Source: Denticeps clupeoides (taxonomy: Eukaryota; Chordata; Actinopteri; Clupeiformes; Denticipitidae). From it: a stretch of 64,000 bases of DNA. Positions 12,303 through 23,121 of this stretch are shown here, one piece after another; position 1 is the first letter of the stretch; every line of letters begins with the position of its first letter. The stretch covers positions 124,001 through 188,000 of the forward strand of contig NW_021630092.1 in the NCBI RefSeq assembly GCF_900700375.1, given 5' to 3'. The translations under genes and the position numbers were made by a program. The notes beneath the pieces were generated by a model that saw only the letters and a program-made list of their open reading frames with translations, was not told where the DNA came from and did no database searches.

Positions 12303-14960
12303 CTCTCTCAAGGATTCACTGAAACTGGAGACCTGACCTGCAACATAATGCAGATCTGGGCCAGAATAGAGGCCCTGCACTGTAAGAACATGCAGAAGGC
12401 CAGGGAGCTGTGGGACGTCATCATGACCAAGGGGAACTCCAGATACGCCAACATGTGGCTGGAGTACTACAACCTGGAGCGGTGGGTGCCGCGCCCCCTC
12501 GCCGCGCGCCGGACCTCGCCTGATGGCCCTCATCCGTCCTCTTGTGCTTCCAGGTCCTACGGTGACACCCAGCACTGTCGGAAGGCCCTACACCGGGCGG
12601 TGCAGTGCACCTCCGACTACCCCGAGCACGTGTGCGAGGTCCTCATCACGTTCGAACGGGTGGAAGGTGGGCAGGATGCGTGTTGTTGGTTCCACTGCAC
12701 AATAATCACCATTATCACGACCTGTTGGCACCATTTACCCTCCTGTAGCTGAGGACTTGGAGTAAAAGTCTGGGACGTCTGTGTTGTCAGGTACGCTGGA
12801 GGACTGGGACACCGCTGTGCAGAAGACGGAGGGTCGCCTGGCCAGGATCGGGGAGCAGAGAGCCAGAGTGAGACCTTCACCTGTCCTCACCGCTATCGCG
12901 TCCCAGCCAGAACTAAAACCGGTGACGATCTGAAGCGGCCTCCTCTTCATCTGATGTTCCAGGCAGCGGCAAAAGAGGCAGAGTTGCAGCGGCAAGAGGA
13001 CGAGAAAGCAGAGCAGCGCAGGAGAAGCAAGGCTGAGAAGAAACCACAGAAGAAGGTCCAGAAGAGGAGGGCGGAGGGACAGGACCAGTTTAAAAAGCCG
13101 TGGGGAGATGGATCAGGTGAGGACTTCAGCAGCCCCACATTCAGCTTCCAAGCCTTAAACATCATTAAAATTGTCTCGTAAATATTAAATCCAGAGTTTT
13201 GGATTTTGGACACATTTTACAGTATTTACAGACACCTTACAGTCAGTAGTTACAGGGACAGTCCCCCTGGAGACACTCAGGGTTCAGTGTCCTGCCCCCT
13301 GGACTACTACCACGGCAGCTGGCATTTCGCTCTGATATCATAGCCTGGTGAGCAGAGGAAACCACACGGAAACAAGAAACCGAAACCATCGCCCCCTAGT
13401 GGTGGGACAGTGGTGGCCTAGCGGGGACAGCGGTGGCCTAGCGGTTAAGGAAGCGGCCCCGTAATCAGAAGGTTGCCGGTTCGAACCCCGACCCGCCAAG
13501 GTGCCACTGAGCAAAGCACCGTCCCCACACACTGCTCCCCGGGCGCCTGTCATGGTGCCCACTGCTCACTCAGGGTGATGGTTAAATGCAGAGGACAAAT
13601 TTCACTGTGTGCGCCGTGTGCTGCGCTGCTTTCTTTTTCTAGTAATATGAGTCTGTTGACAGTGACAAAGGCTAAAAAAATGAAGATATTTAATCCGAGT
13701 ATCTGAAGAGCATGTGGCCCTCACAGCGTCTCCAGCCTGTCAACATGTCCCTCCATTAAGACGTTCTGTATAAAGGAGACGTGTTGTGATTATTTCAGGG
13801 CGGCCCCAGAAGCGGCGGCGTGGAGAAGGAGACTCGCAGGACACCTTGGAGCTCATGGAGACGGAGAGCGAGGCGCCCGGGCGCAAGGCGGAGCCGGGCC
13901 CCGGCGCCAAGCGGCCGCAGCAGGAGGCCCCGGACGAGGGCCAGGAGGAGGACCGGGACGACCGCAGCAGCGTCTTCGTCAGCAACCTGACCTTCGCGCT
14001 GGAGGAGCCCGAGAAGCAGATGAGGGACGCGTTCGGGCGCTGCGGCGCGGTCCGGCAGGTGCGGCCCGTCTTCTCCTCCGCAGGGGCCTTCAGGGGCTAC
14101 TGCTACGTGCAGTTCCAGGACCAGCTGGCGGTCGCCGAGGCCCTCAAGCTGGACCGCCAGGAGCTGGCCGGGAGACCCATGTTCGTCTCGCCGTGTGTGG
14201 ACAAGAAGAAGAACCCGGACTTCAAGGTGAGGAACGGAACCGTTTACCTGCTGACCCTCACAGAGCTCCCAGACCGTAGAAACAGAATGAACTGTGGTGG
14301 CAGGTCTTCAAGTACAGCTCGTCCCTGGAGAAGGACAAGGTCTTCATCTCCGGCCTGCCCTACTCCTGCACCAAGGAGCAGCTGGAGGAGCTGTGCAGGC
14401 CGCACGGAGCGGTCCGAGCCATCCGCATGGTGACCAACCGGTCCGGAAAGCCCAAGGTCAGAGCCGCTCCGTCCTTCTCGTTGGTGGTGGTGGTGGTCCG
14501 AGATGGACGAGGTGTCCTGTTCTTCGTCCTGCAGGGACTGGCGTACGTGGAGTTCGAGGACGAAGCCCAGGCCTTGCAGGCTGTGCTGAAGATGGACGGC
14601 ATGCTGCTCCAGGACCACAAGATGTCTGTTGCTATTAGCAACCCCCCCAGGAGAAGCCTGGCAGATGCCACCTCCATCAAGCCCCTGGGCGCCATGGTCC
14701 CCCGGCAGCTGTGCGGCGCGTAAGTCGTGGTGAGACGTGGACAGGATGGAACGAGCCGCCTGTCCACGTACGTCCCTTCACGTTCTCTCTGGCCTTCCCT
14801 CTTCAGGAGGGGAAAGGGACGCACGCAGGTGTCCCTGCTTCCCCGCTCCCTGCGGGGACAGGCCGTCCCAGAGCCGGAGAAGACGGAGAACGGGACGTCC
14901 GGCCCGCGCGCCGCGCCCCTGTCCAACCAGGACTTCGCCAGGATGCTGCTGAAGAAGTGA
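9574..14960 (+). CDS. sart3: SART3, U4/U6 snRNP recycling factor, 17 exons
   Basis: Complete gene, 916 aa (human 963). Exons: 9574-9762, 9926-10052, 10141-10430, 10508-10613, 10685-10809, 11193-11348, 11484-11622, 11692-11799, 12081-12158, 12313-12481, 12554-12666, 12791-12867, 12963-13116, 13799-14226, 14304-14456, 14535-14719, 14807-14960; all junctions are GT-AG and in phase. SART3 re-anneals U4 and U6 snRNAs and also brings USP4/USP15 to the spliceosome in the nucleus. Order: acidic N-terminus; HAT repeats (for example LSINVFDYNCHVDLIKLLRQ, WLEYAQYSIGG, ALHRAVQCTSDYPEHVCEV); a Lys/Arg-rich nuclear-localisation segment in exon 13; RRM1 about residues 667-745 (SVFVSNLTF, RGYCYVQF); RRM2 about 764-842 (KVFISGLPY, GLAYVEFEDE); and the conserved C-terminus with GKGRTQVSLLPR and NQDFARMLLKK, which binds LSm proteins. 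A polyadenylation signal aataaa lies at 15314. Exon 10 directly follows a GT microsatellite. Confidence 0.97.
12223..12300. repeat. (GT)n microsatellite in sart3 intron 9
   Basis: About 39 GT dinucleotides, ending 12 bases before the acceptor of sart3 exon 10 (tttctctctcaag). It is the longest simple repeat so close to a splice site in this gene. Confidence 0.95.
13212..13312 (-). mobile_element. SINE family B 3' portion, antisense
   Basis: Antisense tail and body (acagtatttacagacacctt, then agtagttacagggacagtcc) in sart3 intron 13; the tRNA-like head is missing. Confidence 0.7.
13405..13631 (+). mobile_element. SINE family A in sart3 intron 13, head duplicated
   Basis: The head gggacagtggtggcctagcg occurs twice in a row (13405 and 13424) before the body continues with gttaaggaagcggccccgta. 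The end is short of the usual cacttcacttt. Confidence 0.85.
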
Positions 14961-15343
14961 CTCGGACGTCCTGCCTTCTACAGAAAGTCCCCCGGTGTCC
15001 GTACGGCGTGACCTTTTTTATACAATTATCATAAAAATACGCTGCCGTGACACGCGCTGTACGTCCATCCACACGGAGACATCTGGTCCCGGGGAGACAT
15101 TCCATAGCGCAGCGTTCCCTTTCTGCTCCGAGTGTAAATACGGTAAAGCGGAGCCGGTGCTCCGCCACGTTTATCTATGCAGGGGACACGCCGTGGACGA
15201 GGTTTAATCACCACAGCGGCCTGACGAGGTGATGAGGGACGTGGACGTATTCGTTATAAACTTTATTATTTCCAGATATCCCATGTTACCATGTTTGATG
15301 TTTAAGATGATGGAATAAAGTGGACGTGGTTGGTGTTTAGTGG

Positions 15344-15560
15344 ACTGGTAGTAGCCTAGTAGTAACACACTCACCCAGGTTCAAACCCCACTTACTACCA
15401 TGGTGTCCCTGCGCAGGACAGGGGGGGACTGTACCTGTAACTACTGACTATGAACCAGAAGACCCAGGTTCAAACCCCACTTACTACCATGGTGTCCCTG
15501 AGCAGGACACTTAACCCTGACTGTCTCCAGGGGGGGACTGTCCCTGTAACTACTGACTGA
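15344..15560 (+). mobile_element. SINE family B, two partial copies in tandem
   Basis: The block caggttcaaaccccacttac followed by taccatggtgtccctg occurs at 15378 and again at 15469. The first unit is internally shortened. Lies between the convergent sart3 and ficd genes. Confidence 0.8.
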
Positions 15561-15564
15561 TTAA

Positions 15565-15965
15565 TTTACTAACGAAACGAGACTGAAAATCCCCTCTTCA
15601 CGGGGTCTCCGGTCCCAGTCGACTCTGCTCTCCTTCGTTGTCCCCGCCTGGTGGGACAACTTGTCCTGCTCCGTTCGACTAGCCGAGACCTCCACCACCT
15701 TTAAGAAGCAGCTGAAAACCTGCTTGTTCAAAAAGTATTTCAGACGAATCCCACACACACAAATACACACACACACACACACAAATACACACACACACAC
15801 ACACATATGTATTCGTGTAGAACGTCACATTTCCCAGCATGCTCTATTCCTGGCCAGTTCGGCCTTATCAGGACTCTCACTTTTATAACTCAAAATCTAA
15901 AGAAACTGAGCACCACTGGTGTCCTCTTGTAAGTCCCTTTGGATAAAAGCGTCTGCCGAGTCAAG
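15565..15965 (+). mobile_element. L2-like LINE 3' end fragment
   Basis: A frame gives the typical end of a LINE ORF2: WDNLSCSVRLAETSTTFKKQ followed by LKTCLFKKYF. A CA microsatellite and the non-coding 3' tail follow (ttcccagcatgctctattcc, then cctttggataaaagcgtctg). A second copy of this tail lies at 46845-46995. The element is 5'-truncated. Confidence 0.75.
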
Positions 15966-16024
15966 TAAATACGTTTAATAAGAGAATAAATGAACAGACG
16001 GCAGCAGAGGACAGGACGTCCCTC

Positions 16025-18143
16025 TCAGCTGCGGACCGGGATGGTCTGTCCACAGTCCCGGCAGGCTCCCGGCAGCCCCACGGCGTGCTCGGTGGTGGCG
16101 ATCAGCAGGGTGTCCAGCGTCATCTCGGTGCACTTGGCGATGAAGCGGATGAAGGGACGCACGTCCCCCGCGTTGGCCGTGTCCAGGGCGGCGTAGTACT
16201 CCGCCCGCTGCTCCTTGCGGATGGTGATGGGCGGGTAGCTGGCCTGCATCAGCACCACGTTCATGAGGAGGCGGGCCGTGCGGCCGTTGCCGTCCAGGAA
16301 CGGGTGGACGTGCACCAGCTTGTAGTGCGCCAGCGCCGCCAGCTCCACCGGGTGGAGCTGCAGCGCCTCGTCCGAGTTGAGCCAGTGGACAAGGTCCTGC
16401 ATGTGGCGCGCCACGTCCTGGGGGTGGGGGGGGACGTGGTGTCCCACGAACACCTGGCTGGTGCGCAGGCGGCCCCCCTCCACCGGGTCGGCGTAGCCCA
16501 GCACGCGCCGGTGGATCTCCAGGACGTGGTCCACGGCCACGTGTCCGGGGCGGGACAGGAGGGTGGCGTTGATGTACTTCATGGCCGCGTCCACGCCCAC
16601 GGCCTCGTTCTGCTCCTGCAGGCTCTTGCCGGGGACGGCGTAGCGCGTCTGGATGATGTGCCGGATCTCCGACAGGGTGAGGGTGTTGCCCTCGATGGCC
16701 ACCGTGTGGTAGATGTGGTGGTAGTAGGTCTCCTCCATCACGCGGCGCAGCGCCGAGTTGCCGGTGGGGATGGACATCAGGCGTCTCACCTTGCCGTCGA
16801 TCACGCCGAAGTGGTGCTGGTCGATCTCCTCCACCAGGGGCAGGGTCCGGTGGCGGCTCACCAGCGCCCTCTGGTGGCAGGGGGAGATGGCCAGGGCCCT
16901 GGTGTAGAGGTGGTCAGCCTGGACCACGTCCTTCTCCTCCTCCAGGATGGTGCCGAGCTCGGTGAGGACGTCCACGGAGTCCGGGTCCATGTTGAGCGCG
17001 TGGACCAGCAGCCTGTGGGCCTTCTCCCGCTTCCCCTGCTTCTTCATCTCCAGCGCCTGCTGCAGCGCGGCCTGGGCTTCCAACACCGACCCTGGACACA
17101 CAACATGTCCACAACATGTCCTCACCTCCGTCTCACCACTTACAAGCACAGAGACGCAAAAACAACGTTGGACAAACGTTAACAGGGTTAGTAGGAGCCT
17201 AGTGGGTAACACACTCACCTACGAACCAGAAGACCCAGGTTCAAACCCCACTTACTACCATCTCGTCCCTGAGCAGGACACTTAACCCTGAGTGTCTCCA
17301 GGGGGGACTGTCCCTGTAACTACTGGGTGGTAGTAGCCTAGCGGGTAACACACTCGCCTACAAACCAGAAGACCCAGGTTCAAACCCCACTTACTACCAT
17401 CTCGTCCCTGAGCAGGACACTTAACCCTGAGTGTCTCCAGGGGGGGACTGTCCCTGTAACTACCAACTGTAAGTCACTCTGGATAAGGGCGTCTGGTAAA
17501 TGCTGTAAATGTAAATTAAAGAACACTCAACATGACAAACCAGACAGGCAAGTAGCAGCAGGGGACAGCGGTGGCCTAATCAGAAGGTTGCCGGTTCGAA
17601 TCCCGACCCGCCGAGGCGACACCGAGGTCCCGTCCCCACACGCTGCCTGTCATGGTGCCCACTGCTCACCAAGGGTGACGGGTTAAATGCAGAGGACACG
17701 TTTCACTGTGTGCTGCACTGCTGTCTCACAATGACAACCACGTCACTTTCTAAACTTTCAGCAATCTGATAATACGCCAGCGTATTCAGTATTAACTGTA
17801 TATAATATGATTATTATCAGTGTATTTTGATCACACAGTTTATAATATGTAAAATATAAAGAGGAATGATGGGCTTTATAATGTGATGGTAATAATAATT
17901 TATAATAATACCTTTACTGATCTCGACCTTGACGGCCAGCAGGTCCCGGGCGGTGTAGGGGACCGTCAGGCCGGTGGAGGGGGCGGCAGGCGGCAGCTGG
18001 CAGCGCAGGAGGTCCAGGCCCCGCAGCCGGGCGCAGCACCGGTCCTCCACCCCCACCAGGGGCAGGAGCAGCACCAGCACCGCGCCCAGCAGCAGCGACA
18101 GCAGCGACACGCCGGCCCGGCGACACGCAGCTACGGCGGCCAT
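16025..18143 (-). CDS. ficd: FICD (HYPE), ER protein adenylyltransferase
   Basis: Two exons, about 430 aa (human 458). Exon 1 runs from the ATG at 18143 to about 17918; an alternative donor at 17912 would add two codons. Exon 2 is 17091-16025, ending ..TIPVRS and TGA. FICD is a type II ER membrane enzyme that AMPylates and de-AMPylates the chaperone BiP (HSPA5). Exon 1 encodes the N-terminal membrane anchor ([20 protein letters not shown]). Exon 2 encodes two TPR motifs (from [20 protein letters not shown]), the linker helix, the inhibitory helix motif TVAIEGNT with the regulatory Glu at about residue 206, and the Fic catalytic motif [12 protein letters not shown] at about residue 335 with its His. 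All key residues are present, so both activities should be intact. The intron holds three SINE copies. The gene is convergent with sart3, as on human chromosome 12. Confidence 0.95.
17187..17514 (+). mobile_element. SINE family B, two copies in tandem, in ficd intron
   Basis: Two head-to-tail copies (17187-17325 and 17326-17514). The first ends after cctgtaactactg and lacks the L2-like tail; the second has it (ggataagggcgtctggtaaa). They read opposite to ficd transcription. Confidence 0.85.
17560..17750 (+). mobile_element. SINE family A with internal deletion, in ficd intron
   Basis: Head ggggacagcggtggccta joins directly to atcagaaggttgccggttcg, so the ttaaggaagcggcccc block is lost. The body and end are otherwise present. 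Confidence 0.8.
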
Positions 18144-19639
18144 GAGGGCGACGCGACGCCGTCCATCGCGAACAGCCGCTCCACCTACGGCGCTGACGGC
18201 GCGACGCGGCTTCACTTCCGGCGCAGGCGTGCTCCACGCTGATTGGTCCATTTCCACCCTGACCACTGCGCATGCGCGTGACGTCAGCCAGCGACAGGAA
18301 TGTCGTGACTTCGTCACACGCCAGCAGACGGCGGCACAGCTCTTACTTTTAATATAAAAATATTAACATTAATATTACCTTACCAGAGAGAGGAGGTGAC
18401 AGAGAGTGACAGTGACTTCAGTAAAGGTCAAGCTTCTCATGTATCACAATAACATAGAGAATGCCAATTACATTTTTGGGGGGGGAATTTTTATCCCATT
18501 TTTTTATGTTATTAAAGGTGCCCATTTATTATGTTAGTGGACTTTCTCCTTGTGTGCAGAATGGTCAAGTGTTCGTATGTATATGTATATGTTTATATGT
18601 ATTTGTATGTGTGTGTGTGTATATATATATATAATTAAATTGTCTCACAATGTGAAATAGGGGCCCTTCAAGATATAAAACCATGACTGTCATGACCTCC
18701 TCAGCTCAATTTACAGCCTTTTCGCTCTTTTCTAACTTAACACGTGCATTTGCTTGAATTTTGACATGAATCTCTGGTGTGGGCTCGTGTGGTGTGTGTC
18801 TTCGAGAGACAGCTCGGTGCTCCGTAAAGTACAGCAGAGAGTGTAAAACATAACACATTTACCTTTGCAGCATTTGGCAGACACTCTTATCCTGAGCTTT
18901 AAATTGTCCATCATATAAATCCCCTGATTAGGGACCGATCTGTAAATACAGCTGGCTTAATACCTCCCTACACAACCATTTTAATCTCAGTATTTATATT
19001 GCATTTGAAGCTCTTCAGTGACTCCGCCCTGATAGGAATTCCTGTAGTGCAGCCATTGTCAGAAATTATAGATCAGTGCATTTTAACAGAACTCCAAACT
19101 TCAGAAATGAATGCATGTAAGTCAGTAGATGTGGGGTCTTGATTGAGCATTACAGTAAAAATATTCAGCATTTGAGTCCTGATCACAGATCAATGAACAA
19201 ATGCCAGGGTCCAAACACAAAGTTGAGGAATTAATGCATTCCATGGTGACAATTTTAATTAAACTGTAAAATGTTTTATTCTAAATGGCTTTAAAAAGGC
19301 TTTTACCTTTTTCTTCTTCTTCTGGTAGATGATTATCATATTTTGCATTCCTTGGTGAGGTCTGAGGTATATTTATTCATGGCGCCAATGAAAGCTAAAA
19401 GGAGAAAGAAGAAAGAAATGAAACTTACTGAATCATTACTGACTGTTCAACAGGTTGCTGTGATGAACTTAATAAATTAGACTTTCTCACTTGGATCCAA
19501 GAGCTACTACATGACATATATACAGAATACATTAAAAGTATGTATATTACATCCTTATTTCTCTGTCCTACAGGTTCCATAACACCTGTGGATATGTTGG
19601 AGGTTGGTTCAAATGAACTGTTGTGATTCTGTTTGCTCC
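18144..19639. other. ficd upstream region, no gene seen
   Basis: The first 160 bases are CG-rich and may be the ficd promoter. A short TA/TG tract lies at 18572-18635. The remainder is AT-rich with an L2-like tail remnant near 18855-18905 and no coding exon that I can support. Confidence 0.5.
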
Positions 19640-20425
19640 AAGAAGTGGCTGCTGTAAACCTATAAACTTTTATACACTCTCTCTACTGGTGTCCCTCAGG
19701 GCTCAGTACTTGGCCCTTTCCAGTTCTCCCTTTACACCAAAACTCCTCCCACAATCCCTGGACAATTCCCCAATAACTCCTTGTGTCACTGCATGCAACC
19801 TTGGGGTGACCATGGACAATTCCATCGAATTGAACAAACATATTGTGGTACAAGCAAATAACCCGCACATTGTTCTCTTTATGCACAAAACATGTACTGA
19901 AGTAGGTATGCACACTGTGACACACCTACTACATTCCCTCCACTGGCTTCCTGTAGCTGCCTCAACATCAGATTTTATTACGTTGATGCTGGCCACGCCC
20001 TCTCATCACTCCTCACTCTGCACCTCAACCTCTACGAACCTCCAGCACTGCTCCACAGGTACCACCATCTGCCCTGGTTCTGACTCCGGTGGCGTACTCC
20101 GGCTTTCATGTTGTCTATGGGGCAGTGGTGGCCTAGTGGTTAAGGAAGCGGCCCCGTAATCAGAAGGTTGCCGGTTCAAATCCCGACCCACCAAGGTGCC
20201 ACTGAGCAAAGCACCGTCCCCCCACACTGCTCCCACACTGCCCACTGCTCACTCAGGGTGATGGTTAAATGCAGAGGACAAATTTCACTTTGTGCACCGT
20301 GTGCTGTGCTGCTGGGTATCACGTGTGACAATCACTTCACTTTCACTTCACCACCATCTGCCCTGGTTCTGACTCCGGTGGTGTACTCAGGCTTTCATGT
20401 TGTCTATGGCGTTGTCCCAATTTCC
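19640..20425 (+). mobile_element. degraded L2-like LINE, interrupted by a SINE
   Basis: A reverse-transcriptase motif ([10 protein letters not shown], here seen as ctcagggctcagtacttggc) is followed by remnants of the ORF2 C-terminus ([22 protein letters not shown]). A family A SINE (20119-20347) splits it. The LINE is 5'-truncated and broken by several frame changes and internal deletions. Confidence 0.75.
20119..20347 (+). mobile_element. SINE family A inserted in an L2-like LINE
   Basis: Full head (ggcagtggtggcctagtgg) and end (caatcacttcactttcactt). It is bracketed by a direct repeat of about 60 bp (20061-20120 and 20350-20409), far longer than a normal target-site duplication. Confidence 0.88.
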
Positions 20426-20451
20426 AGATTGTCTGTGTTTGAACAGAGCAT

Positions 20452-20622
20452 TTACATTTCCAGCATTTACCAGACGTCCTTACCCAGAGCGACTTACAGT
20501 CAGGAGGTACAGGGACAGTCCCCCCCCGGACACACTTAGGGTTAAGTGTCCTGCTCAGAGACACGGTGGTAGTATGTGGGGCTCGAACCTGGGACCTGTG
20601 GGACCCACTAGGTTACAACCAG
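20452..20622 (-). mobile_element. SINE family B, antisense
   Basis: Starts with the reverse L2-like tail (acatttccagcatttaccag) and ends with the reverse head near gacccactaggttacaacc. Nearly full length. Confidence 0.82.
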
Positions 20623-20819
20623 GTAATGTGAAGCTACTAGCCTCATGTCTATTCTAGTCCACATTGGGTTATTTTATGTTTGTGTGTTTGTGTAATTTTT
20701 GTGTATATATATGATGGACATTTTAAGTCACTCGGATAAGTTGCTCTGAACATCTGCCAAATGCTGAAAGTGTAAATGTATAAACCACAACATTAAACTT
20801 GTGTGCATTGAAGTTGAAG

Positions 20820-20919
20820 NNNNNNNNNNNNNNNNNNNNNNNNNNNNNNNNNNNNNNNNNNNNNNNNNNNNNNNNNNNNNNNNNNNNNNNNNNNNNNNNN
20901 NNNNNNNNNNNNNNNNNNN
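20820..20919. other. assembly gap (100 N)
   Basis: Exactly 100 unknown bases, the usual placeholder for a gap of unknown size. The upstream exons of the phosphate transporter that begins at 21249 are not seen left of it, so they may lie in the gap or be misplaced. Confidence 0.98.
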
Positions 20920-20923
20920 TGTG

Positions 20924-21217
20924 GTGGTTGTGCGTGTGTATATATGTGTGTGTGTGTTGCGTGTGTATATGTGTGTGTGTGTGTGTGCGTGTGTATATGT
21001 GTGTGTGTGTGTTGCGTGTGTATGTGTATGTGTGTGTGTTGCGTGTGTGTATATATGTGTGTGTGTGTTGCGTGTGTGTATACATGTGTATGTGTGTGTG
21101 TGTTGCGTGTGTATATATGTGTGTGTGTGTTGCGTGTGTATATATGTGTGTGTGTGTTGCGTGTGTATATGTGTGTGTGTGTGTTGCGTGTGTGTGTGTA
21201 CGTGTGTGCGCGTGTGG
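20924..21217. repeat. TG-rich minisatellite beside the gap
   Basis: Units of about 26-30 bp alternating gtgtgtatatatgtgtgtg and tgtgttgc, about ten copies. It probably caused the neighbouring assembly break. Confidence 0.9.
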
Positions 21218-21248
21218 AACTGAATGATGTCTCTTGTTACCCCCGCAG

Positions 21249-21333
21249 TGGATTCACTATAGAGTTGGCCTCCGCGCTCACTGTTGTACTGGCTTCCAAT
21301 ATCGGAATTCCAGTCAGTACCACCCACTGCAAG
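21249..21333 (+). other. slc20a2: slc20a2 alternative exon, version a
   Basis: 85 nt between acceptor cccccgcag and donor gtatga. Encodes (S)[19 protein letters not shown] and IPVSTTHCK. This version is closest to the standard PiT sequence. Confidence 0.85.
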
Positions 21334-22894
21334 GTATGATGGGTAATGAGGTCCTACATGGGAGAGAAGGGGTCAGTGTTCCATGTTGTTATCTGGGGAC
21401 ACACATTCTGATGCAGGAGCCCAGATGTTCAGGGTAGAACGTTATAAAGACCAGTAGAAGTGCTTCTGTGGTGTAGTAATATGGCTTCTTCCTTCGGCCA
21501 TTTTCCCTGAATTCTGCTCACTAAGGGTGATGGTTAAAAGCAGAGGACACATTTTGTTGTCACCATGTGCTGTGCATCACAGTGACAATGGCTTCACTTT
21601 CACTTTTAGAGGACCATGGAGGTGGCTGTATTGTTCCCATGCTGGTTCGAACCCAAAACCTTCTGATTATGTGTCCACTTCCTCACCCGCTAGGCCACAG
21701 AGGTTAATGTCCTCAAGTGACCCCGGTCAGACCCCAGTCTCCCCAAAGTTCTCAGCTCTGGTTATATCTGGTTATTGATCAGTATCTGCATTACTTTCAC
21801 ACTGAAAGAAACATCAGAAGACACACAGACTCACTGTCCCCTGAAACTGTTGGACATGTGGCCTCTTCTCCCCCACCGGGGCGCACCTGCATGCAGCATG
21901 ACTGTTCCAGAACCTTCTCCGCGGTGTGTGTCCTGTGGTTCCTCATCCGTGCTTTCTCAGCACCTCCCTCTCACTGCATGCTGGGAAAGGGTCATGTGTC
22001 AGTGTTCCCGTCTCACATGATGTTTTTCTGTCCTCTTCTCTGTCCGTCTCTTCACAGTGGATTTTGCATTGAAGTCATGAGTGCTCTAACTGTGCTTGTT
22101 GCCTCAAATGTTGGCATCCCCATAAGCTCCACCCACTGCAAGGTACTGGGAGCCGTAGAGCCCCGCCCCCCCCCCCGCATTGAGCTTCACTAGCAGCAGC
22201 TAATCACAACGCAGCGCTGTAGGACACGTCCCCGTAGTGGTAGATTTCTCATTAAAAACACTAATACTTGTGAAAGGACGAGCGTGAGTGGTGGGCGGAG
22301 CCGAGGCATCTGTGCGTGCTCAGCTGCGCCCGGATCCCCCGCAGCGCCGCCTCCCCACGCGTTTCCTGGAACAGCGAGGACTCCGCAGATCTGGGAATGG
22401 TGACCGTCCCCGTCCGTCACTAGCGACACGCTTTAATAACTCTGCCATCACTGCCGAGCGCTGTTATTAATTAATAGTAATAATAACCGTAAATACTGAT
22501 CAGAACAACAGTAATAACCTTATAATGATGTAATCATGTAAAATGATTTTACATGTTGGGGAATGAGGAGAGGATATGACAGTAACTCATGATTAGAGGA
22601 AGAGGAAGATGAAGGGGGGACACTGGCTGTAAGCTGTGAGGAGAAGGGTGCGACAGTCTCTGGATTTCAACCTGAACATGTCTCACGTACGATCCTGTAT
22701 TTGTGGTGCCTGCACGTGAACTACAATCCCAACATCAGACCTAAAGGCAGCAGCAGTGGAGACACAGGACATGCAGAAAACCAGAGACGTCCCACCGTTT
22801 CTCCTCGCTTCGTGTCCTCCCATTACTGTCTGGGAGGTAGGAAGGTGAACATCATCTCACACAGAGCAGGATTCCTGGAATGTCTGGTTTGCTG

Positions 22895-22934
<40 letters not shown>

Positions 22935-23121
22935 TTGGTTGTGTGTGTCTGTGTAGGTGGGATCAGTGGTAGCGGTTGGATGGCTTCGCTCCAGGAAGGC
23001 TGTTGATTGGCGCCTTTTCCGGAACATCTTCCTGGCGTGGTTCGTGACCGTGCCCGTGGCGGGCCTGTTCAGCGCCGCCATCATGGCTCTCTTCGTCTAT
23101 GGCATCCTGCCGTTTGTGTAA
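21249..23121 (+). CDS. slc20a2: sodium-phosphate cotransporter PiT-2-like, 3' exons only
   Basis: PiT proteins import inorganic phosphate with sodium across the plasma membrane. Three exons are seen: 21249-21333, 22058-22142 and 22957-23121. The last encodes [40 protein letters not shown] and ..YGILPFV with TAA at 23119-23121; this is the conserved PiT C-terminus and fits SLC20A2 better than SLC20A1. The first two are alternative versions of the same exon, each encoding a GF.IE..SALTV helix and ending with the conserved PiT S-T/S-T-H-C-K block; joining both would shift the frame, so one should be chosen. The acceptor of the last exon is unusual, with TTGA and TTGG repeats and a GT tract instead of a clean pyrimidine run. 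The N-terminal half of the protein is absent, lost at or beyond the assembly gap. Confidence 0.85.
21513..21606 (+). mobile_element. SINE family A 3' fragment
   Basis: Only the last third (gctcactaagggtgatggtt to ggcttcactttcactttt) remains, between the two alternative slc20a2 exons. Confidence 0.7.
22058..22142 (+). other. slc20a2: slc20a2 alternative exon, version b
   Basis: 85 nt between a strong pyrimidine-rich acceptor (ctgtccgtctcttcacag) and donor gtactg. Encodes (S)[19 protein letters not shown] and IPISSTHCK: 20 of 28 full codons agree with version a, and most changes are conservative. No stop, and same phase at both ends. Confidence 0.82.

Noticed and set aside
16085-17182. 365-codon + strand frame
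   Set aside because: Antisense shadow of ficd exon 2, which has the Fic motif on the minus strand.
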